Positions 58,781-64,000 of a stretch of 64,000 nucleotides of DNA are shown here, piece after piece. The stretch is from Lachnospiraceae bacterium. Lineage in GTDB: Bacteria; Bacillota; Clostridia; Lachnospirales; Lachnospiraceae. A program made the translations under genes and the position numbers. The DNA lies in assembly GCA_022510605.1 (NCBI GenBank), contig JAFLTB010000004.1, positions 1-64,000 on the forward strand, given 5' to 3'. The notes beneath the pieces are model-generated. The model made no database searches. It saw nothing but the letters and a program-made list of their open reading frames with translations, and had not been told where the DNA came from. How positions within the stretch are numbered: position 1 is the stretch's first letter; every line of letters begins with the position of its first letter.

Positions 58781-60514
58781 TTACATCGGTTTATTCACTT
58801 CATATAAATGGCGGTAAACGCCATCCTTTGCCATAAGCTCTTCATGGGTGCCGCTTTCCGCAATTCCCTCTTCCGTCAGCACAAGTATTTTTTCTGCATT
58901 ATAAATGGTGGACAGGCGGTGTGCAATAACAAAGGTCGTCCGGTTTTTGGCCAGCTTCTCCAGTGACTCCTGTACTACCTTTTCACTTTCATTATCCAGC
59001 GCCGAGGTTGCTTCATCAAAAATCAGAATCGGAGGATTTTTGAGGAATACTCTGGCAATGGAAAGCCGCTGCTTTTGTCCCCCGGATAATTTAATTCCCC
59101 GCTGTCCAATGTCGGTTTCATAACCATTTGGTAAGGACATGATAAACTCATGGGCATTGGCGTTTTTCGCCGCCTGAATAATTTCCTCCCTGTCGGCGTC
59201 CGGTCTGCCATAGCGGATGTTGTCATAAATCGTCCCCACAAAAAGATAAACGTCCTGCTGCACAATTCCTATATGGTCTCTCAGGCTTTTGAGCTTAATA
59301 TCCCGAATGTCCTTTCCATCAATGCGGATGCTCCCCCCTGTCACTTCATAAAAGCGGGGGATGAGACTGCACAGCGTACTTTTGCCAGCGCCAGAGCTTC
59401 CCACCAGCGCCATATATGAGCCGGCCGTTACCGATAGATTTACGTGATTGAGTACCATCTCCTCGTTATCCTGATAGTGAAACGCCACATTTTCAAACTC
59501 TATATCGCCCTTTACACTATGGATTTCCACCGCCCCCGGCCTGTCCTCTATATCAGGCTGGATATTGAGAATTTCCATAAACCTCTCAAATCCCGTATAT
59601 CCATTCTGGAACTGTTCGGTAAAGTCAACCAATGTCCTTATGGGCTCGGTAAAAATATTGATGTAGAGCAAAAATGTCACCAAATCTGTTACATTTACAA
59701 CTCCCATTGTGATAAGGACAGAACCCGCCACTAATACCACAATCTGAATCAGCATTGTAAAGGCTCCCAGTCCTGCCTGATAACCCCCCATATAGAGATA
59801 ACTGTCTTTTTTCGCCCGGAGAAAACCATCGTTTCCCTGACGAAATTTCTTTTTCTCAATATGCTCGTTGGCAAAGGACTTAACCACCCGGATACCCGAC
59901 AGGTTATCCTCAATCTGTGCGTTAATCTCTGCAATCTGCTCCCGGTTCCGCCGAAAGGCCCGCTTCATCTTTTTATTAAAAATGTAAGCATAGCCAAACA
60001 TAACCGGCACCAGCGCAAAGGCCGCCAGCGTCAGCCAGGGACTAATCATCATAAGAATGATAAAGGCACCAATTATTTTGATAATGGAAATCACCAGATT
60101 TTCCGGGCCATGGTGCAAAAGCTCCGTAATATCAAATAAATCCGAAGTAATCCGGGACATAAGCTGTCCCACCTTCTGGTCATCATAGAAAGAAAAGGAC
60201 AGCTTCTGATAGTGGGCAAAAATTTCTGCCCGCATGTCGTATTCCATCCTTGCTCCCATAACATGTCCATAATTTGATATAAAAAATTTGCAGTAGCACT
60301 CCACTGCCACCAGCCCCACCATAATGGCGCCAAGAATACAGATGGTATGTAACGCCTCTTCCATTGGCCGGTAAATGACATCCTGGGTAATATACCGAAC
60401 CAGAATCGGCACTACCAGCACCGTACCTGCCTCCAAAAGGGCAAAAAACATATCGGCAAAAAATACCTTTTTGTACGGTTTGTAATAACTCACCATTTTT
60501 TTCAAATTATTCAC
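58781..60514 (-). CDS. ABC exporter (fused TM-ATPase, multidrug/lipid type)
   Basis: GSSGAGKSTLCSLIPRFYE...IKLSGGQKQRLSIARVFLKNPPILIFDEATSALD. Confidence 0.95.
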   Translation of the reverse strand: MNNLKKMVSYYKPYKKVFFADMFFALLEAGTVLVVPILVRYITQDVIYRPMEEALHTICILGAIMVGLVAVECYCKFFISNYGHVMGARMEYDMRAEIFAHYQKLSFSFYDDQKVGQLMSRITSDLFDITELLHHGPENLVISIIKIIGAFIILMMISPWLTLAAFALVPVMFGYAYIFNKKMKRAFRRNREQIAEINAQIEDNLSGIRVVKSFANEHIEKKKFRQGNDGFLRAKKDSYLYMGGYQAGLGAFTMLIQIVVLVAGSVLITMGVVNVTDLVTFLLYINIFTEPIRTLVDFTEQFQNGYTGFERFMEILNIQPDIEDRPGAVEIHSVKGDIEFENVAFHYQDNEEMVLNHVNLSVTAGSYMALVGSSGAGKSTLCSLIPRFYEVTGGSIRIDGKDIRDIKLKSLRDHIGIVQQDVYLFVGTIYDNIRYGRPDADREEIIQAAKNANAHEFIMSLPNGYETDIGQRGIKLSGGQKQRLSIARVFLKNPPILIFDEATSALDNESEKVVQESLEKLAKNRTTFVIAHRLSTIYNAEKILVLTEEGIAESGTHEELMAKDGVYRHLYEVNKPM

Positions 60515-60959
60515 CGTGCACCTCCATTTTTTTCGTAAAACAAATCACCCGGTTTGCCTCGGCAAATCCTGCCTTCATATGAAATTGATAACTGCCTGTA
60601 TTATCTAATTCACAGTCACTGGCAAATTCTACACAGCCCTTTGACTGCGCCCATTTCTCACATTCCCACAAAAGTTTTTTTGCGTGGCCTGCTCTGCGAT
60701 AGCCCTCTTTTACGAATATCCCTTCCAAATATCCCACTGGACTGGTCTTTGTGCCCTCTACATAATCCTGGCGTAGTTGACACTGGGCAAAACCAATGGG
60801 CTGCTCTCCTTCCTCAAAACACAGAAAAAAAGCTGCATCCCCTCCCTGCATTGTATTCTGAAAGTCCTCTGCCAGCTCATCTATATGGGAATCTTTCCAC
60901 ATAAGTACAGCCAGACCGGCAAGTGTTTTTATATCTTCCTTCCCCGCTCTGCGAATCAT
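60507..60959 (-). CDS. GNAT acetyltransferase, AAC(6')-like
   Basis: PVGYLEGIFVKEGYRRAGHAKKLLWECEKWAQSKGCVEFASDCELDNTGSYQFHMKAGFAEANRVICFTKKM. Confidence 0.8.
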   Translation of the reverse strand: MIRRAGKEDIKTLAGLAVLMWKDSHIDELAEDFQNTMQGGDAAFFLCFEEGEQPIGFAQCQLRQDYVEGTKTSPVGYLEGIFVKEGYRRAGHAKKLLWECEKWAQSKGCVEFASDCELDNTGSYQFHMKAGFAEANRVICFTKKMEVHGE

Positions 60960-61040
60960 TTTATCTCTCCTTCGTATGCTGTTCTTTTACATCCAGACCA
61001 TTGTATCATACATCAGATTTTTTTGAAAAGGCAGCTGATT

Positions 61041-61532
61041 TCAAAATTCCCTCAATTCCTCAAATACCACTCCCTGCTCTGTGGCAATCCCGCCATACAG
61101 ACAGTCCGTATTCTGCCCTGTCTCCAGATAATGCTTTATCACATATTCTGCTGTAAATGGCATGTCCAGTTCCATGGCCTGGGATTTTTCTACCCATCGA
61201 AGTTTCCCTTCGTTGCTGGTAATCTCCTTTGCCATGTCTTTTATTTTTGCAAAAAAATAGTAGTTCTGGCGGATTTCCTGATTTTTCAGGCGCAGCGTAA
61301 TATAGCGCAGTGTCAGGTTTTCCAGGTCGTCTTCCTTCAGACCGGTTTCCTCATACAGTTCCCGGAGCACACAGGCTCTGGCATCGTTGAGTTCTTCCTT
61401 TTCAAAATGTCCGCCGGCCGAACCGGTATAACTGTCCGCCACCACCCGGGAGCCAATGCGGTAAAGAAACAGCATTTTTGAGTCCGTGTATAGGTAAAGA
61501 GATGCCATGTTGCGTAGTTTGCCCTGTGACAT
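61041..61532 (-). CDS. NUDIX hydrolase
   Basis: GGHFEKEELNDARACVLRELYEETGLKEDDL. Confidence 0.88.
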   Translation of the reverse strand: MSQGKLRNMASLYLYTDSKMLFLYRIGSRVVADSYTGSAGGHFEKEELNDARACVLRELYEETGLKEDDLENLTLRYITLRLKNQEIRQNYYFFAKIKDMAKEITSNEGKLRWVEKSQAMELDMPFTAEYVIKHYLETGQNTDCLYGGIATEQGVVFEELREF

Positions 61533-61545
61533 AGTTTGCCTCCTG

Positions 61546-62232
61546 TTAACTTTCATCTAAATATTTTTTTAATTCCTCCACAAGCATATATACCGTTGTC
61601 CCCGGATTATATGTAGAAGGATTGTCCTTTTCTGCTTCAAATTCTGCCATTCTGCGTTTTGCATTTTTTATGGCGGTGTTCACTCCGTCATATTGGTCTA
61701 CGAGAGAATGAATATTGGTATCATTCTTCTGATACTCTCCATTTCCTAAATGATACTCCGCAAATATTTCATTTAGTTTGCGGTTCCAATCTGCCCGGTG
61801 CAGTGCAGAATCACTAAAATGGAAATGAAGATAAAGCCAGTATTCAAAGGAAGGATTACTCCATGCCACCCTATAGCCTCTTTCCTCACCTTCCTTAATG
61901 GCTTTATCAAAGTCACCAAAATCATCCTTGTCAAATACCACCCAGATGTTTTGATACATCACGTTTGCTCTGCTTACTATCTCATCTGTCTTTTCAATTA
62001 GTTTACTCGTAGAATATCCTTCCCCGTATATGTCAATGCGTGGAAGTTCCACCACATCCACCACACCGCCAATTCCATCCCGAATCTGCTTTTGGAGTCC
62101 TTGGAAGTAAAATGGTTCTGTGCACTCACCCTCTGTTACAATCAAAAATGAGTTTGCTTTGGGCTGTCTATACGCAAATCTTCTTTGCTTTCTTTCCTCT
62201 CTCCGTTTTTTGAATAAATCATCCGTCCCCAT
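61546..62232 (-). CDS. RloB-family protein (AbiL-like defence)
   Basis: SFLIVTEGECTEPFYFQGLQKQI...NIWVVFDKDDFGDFDKAI...VAWSNPSFEYWLYLHFHF. Confidence 0.85.
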   Translation of the reverse strand: MGTDDLFKKRREERKQRRFAYRQPKANSFLIVTEGECTEPFYFQGLQKQIRDGIGGVVDVVELPRIDIYGEGYSTSKLIEKTDEIVSRANVMYQNIWVVFDKDDFGDFDKAIKEGEERGYRVAWSNPSFEYWLYLHFHFSDSALHRADWNRKLNEIFAEYHLGNGEYQKNDTNIHSLVDQYDGVNTAIKNAKRRMAEFEAEKDNPSTYNPGTTVYMLVEELKKYLDES

Positions 62233-63434
62233 TAATTATCTGCTCCCATCTCAAAATCCTTAATACGCGGAATTCCTCCATATACGCCAGCCAAATAGTC
62301 CTTTTCGAAGGAGGCATCTGACCTCACCTTAAAGTCTGATAGTGACATTAACTCAGAATGTCCATACTCATCTTTTTGGACAAATAAAATCTGATCCCTC
62401 CTGAAAAACTTCTTATCCAACAGCGTCGTATCATGTGTCGTATAAACCAACTGGGCTGTTGAATTCTCATTATAAAACAAATCAATAATTAATTTTAACA
62501 ATAATGGATGTAATTTAATATTTAATTCATCCACAAACATTGTCAAGTTGTCAAATACGGCAACCTGGGCATTGATAAAAATTATAATACTTCTCTGCGT
62601 ACCCTCGGATTCACTAAACAAATTTAATGAATATTTTTTTTCATCACTTCCAATATGAGTCGTATAAATACGAATATCCTTCTCATCCGTAATGTAATAT
62701 ATATCATGAATCCCTGTATCAATGGCAGACAAAAACTCTACCAGTTTATTTTTATCCCTATCAATTACCTTTGGCAAAAATTTTTTCAAAATTTCCTTGT
62801 CCTCATAAAAGGAGGTAGGAACGACCATTAAATCCATAATACCGGCATACACTTCTCGAAAAATATCCGTTTTTAACTTTAATTTGTTATAAAAGGACAA
62901 GGCCAGTGTCTCAGCAGGAATCTGTTTTTTGTAAATATCACATTCCCTGCGGACAGCAGCTCCCAGTTCTACTGACGATTCTGCTCTTTCAAAAATTACT
63001 GTATTTCTATTTGTACTGAGATTTTTCCGATACATCCATTCGCTGACAACTTTTTTATCATTATATTCAAACCCATATTTATACTCAAAATCCCCTAAGA
63101 TTTCTATAATTTGAAATTCTGCATTCGTTTCATCCTGATCAAAAAGAAACGGGGCATAATATTCAGCAATGGCTGTTTTCCCATCATCGTTTACATTGTT
63201 AAACGACTTCGCAACAATTTCCTGAAAACAACTTACTGCCAAATATAAATTGGATTTTCCACTTGCATTTGCACCATATATCGCTGCAACCCTGAGAAAC
63301 TTTTCTTTATCATTATAATTAATCAGGTTATATTCATGTTCTTTATACGCATTTACCGCTGTCATATCCAATATCGTCTCATCCTTAAAGGACAAAAAGT
63401 TTTTTACCATAAACTGTACCAGCATGTCAAACAC
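62232..63434 (-). CDS. AAA15-family ATPase (RloA-like)
   Basis: FMVKNFLSFKDETILDMTA...AAIYGANASGKSNLYLAV...MFVDELNIKLHPLLLKLI...LVYTTHDTTLLDKKFFRRDQILFV. Confidence 0.9.
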   Translation of the reverse strand: MFDMLVQFMVKNFLSFKDETILDMTAVNAYKEHEYNLINYNDKEKFLRVAAIYGANASGKSNLYLAVSCFQEIVAKSFNNVNDDGKTAIAEYYAPFLFDQDETNAEFQIIEILGDFEYKYGFEYNDKKVVSEWMYRKNLSTNRNTVIFERAESSVELGAAVRRECDIYKKQIPAETLALSFYNKLKLKTDIFREVYAGIMDLMVVPTSFYEDKEILKKFLPKVIDRDKNKLVEFLSAIDTGIHDIYYITDEKDIRIYTTHIGSDEKKYSLNLFSESEGTQRSIIIFINAQVAVFDNLTMFVDELNIKLHPLLLKLIIDLFYNENSTAQLVYTTHDTTLLDKKFFRRDQILFVQKDEYGHSELMSLSDFKVRSDASFEKDYLAGVYGGIPRIKDFEMGADN

Positions 63435-63620
63435 CTCCTACCCATATAATATACCCATCTTTATTTATTATGTCAATATTTTTGCGAATTTTTCACAAAT
63501 TTTGCTTTGTGGCATTTTCCCGTGAACCTCCCCCGCAACCAGCAGTTGCCAAAGTTCCAATTTGAATTGGTAGACTTACTCTGCAGGGTAGGGCATAATA
63601 AGGGCAAGGAGGCGATAATA

Positions 63621-64000
63621 ATGACATTAGGCGAACAAATTCAAAACATACGAATCCGCAAGGGGTTGACCCAGGAGCGTCTTGCGGAACTGCTGGAGGT
63701 TTCAAGGCAGTCGGTATCTAAGTGGGAACTGGGGCAAACGATTCCTGATGTGGATAAAATTATCCGCATGAGTGAATTGTTTGACGTTTCTACCGATACA
63801 CTTTTGTTAAGAAATAAAGAGGACAAACAGGAAAATAAAAATCCGCTGCACCTTGGAAGCATTTATTTAATCGTTAAGGACTTTGAGAAGTCCGTCGATT
63901 TCTATGAAAAATTTCTTGGTGTAAAGGTGGACAATCGCTGTCGGAGCGGTAACAAATTTGTAGAATTCTATATTGATAACAAGTGCCTTTCCCTGATGAA
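63621..64000 (+). CDS. XRE-family HTH regulator fused to a VOC/glyoxalase-like domain (3' end outside window)
   Basis: MTLGEQIQNIRIRKGLTQERLAELLEVSRQSVSKWELGQTIPD...; then LGSIYLIVKDFEKSVDFYEKFLGVKVDN. Confidence 0.85.
   Translation, partial: MTLGEQIQNIRIRKGLTQERLAELLEVSRQSVSKWELGQTIPDVDKIIRMSELFDVSTDTLLLRNKEDKQENKNPLHLGSIYLIVKDFEKSVDFYEKFLGVKVDNRCRSGNKFVEFYIDNKCLSLM

Noticed and set aside
1-64000. CRISPR arrays, tRNA/rRNA genes, prophage, integrases or transposases
   Set aside because: No regularly spaced direct repeats, no cloverleaf or rRNA-like sequence and no phage or transposase proteins seen on reading; a tRNAscan/CRISPR search was not possible here.

Overview
The window looks like a chromosomal segment from a gut-type Firmicute, probably Lachnospiraceae. 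That is an inference from protein style and gene order; I could not run a search. Main blocks, left to right: (1) 0.3-18.3 kb, a minus-strand surface-polysaccharide locus. It holds an unusual sub-operon of fused nucleotidyltransferase, APH-type kinase and HAD modules, a SIS isomerase, WavE-like and TagB/F-like transferases and GT9-like proteins, followed by a GlfT2-like transferase, a Wzm/Wzt-type ABC exporter, GT2/GT4 enzymes and a polyprenyl-phosphate sugar-transferase. (2) 18.3-24.7 kb: rfbA, rfbC, pncB, a GT2 and glf. Two copies, in opposite orientation, of a ~130-bp multi-hairpin element with terminal inverted repeats bracket rfbA plus a coiled-coil gene. (3) 24.7-31.1 kb: pyrimidine phosphorylase, a PutP-type symporter, NUDIX, a Big_2 surface protein and a ClC transporter. 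(4) 31.1-41.5 kb: an aryl-sulfotransferase next to cysC, cysN and cysD. CysN carries a degenerate APS-kinase-like tail. An internally deleted, apparently catalytically dead sulfotransferase paralogue lies about 7 kb away. (5) 41.5-46.1 kb: NeuB-like, an uncharacterised protein, AraD, GH43 and an AEC permease. (6) 46.1-51.5 kb: an agr-type quorum-sensing locus (AgrB, a membrane protein, an AgrD missed by the ORF track, two LytTR regulators around one GHKL kinase, and an 11-aa micro-ORF), then an ECF sigma factor and a putative anti-sigma protein. (7) 51.6-58.7 kb: a flagella-like but non-flagellar cluster (DUF6033-like, FliD-like, FlxA-like), with BlaI/BlaR1-like genes and a GHKL/LytTR pair. 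Its four products end in a similar pentapeptide, and two promoters share a LytTR-like direct-repeat element. (8) 58.8-64 kb: ABC exporter, AAC(6')-like acetyltransferase, NUDIX, an RloA/RloB (AbiL-like) pair and an XRE-VOC fusion. Strongest candidates for something undescribed: the multi-hairpin element, the FlxA/FliD-like cluster, and the PAPS/sulfotransferase island with two degenerate paralogous domains.
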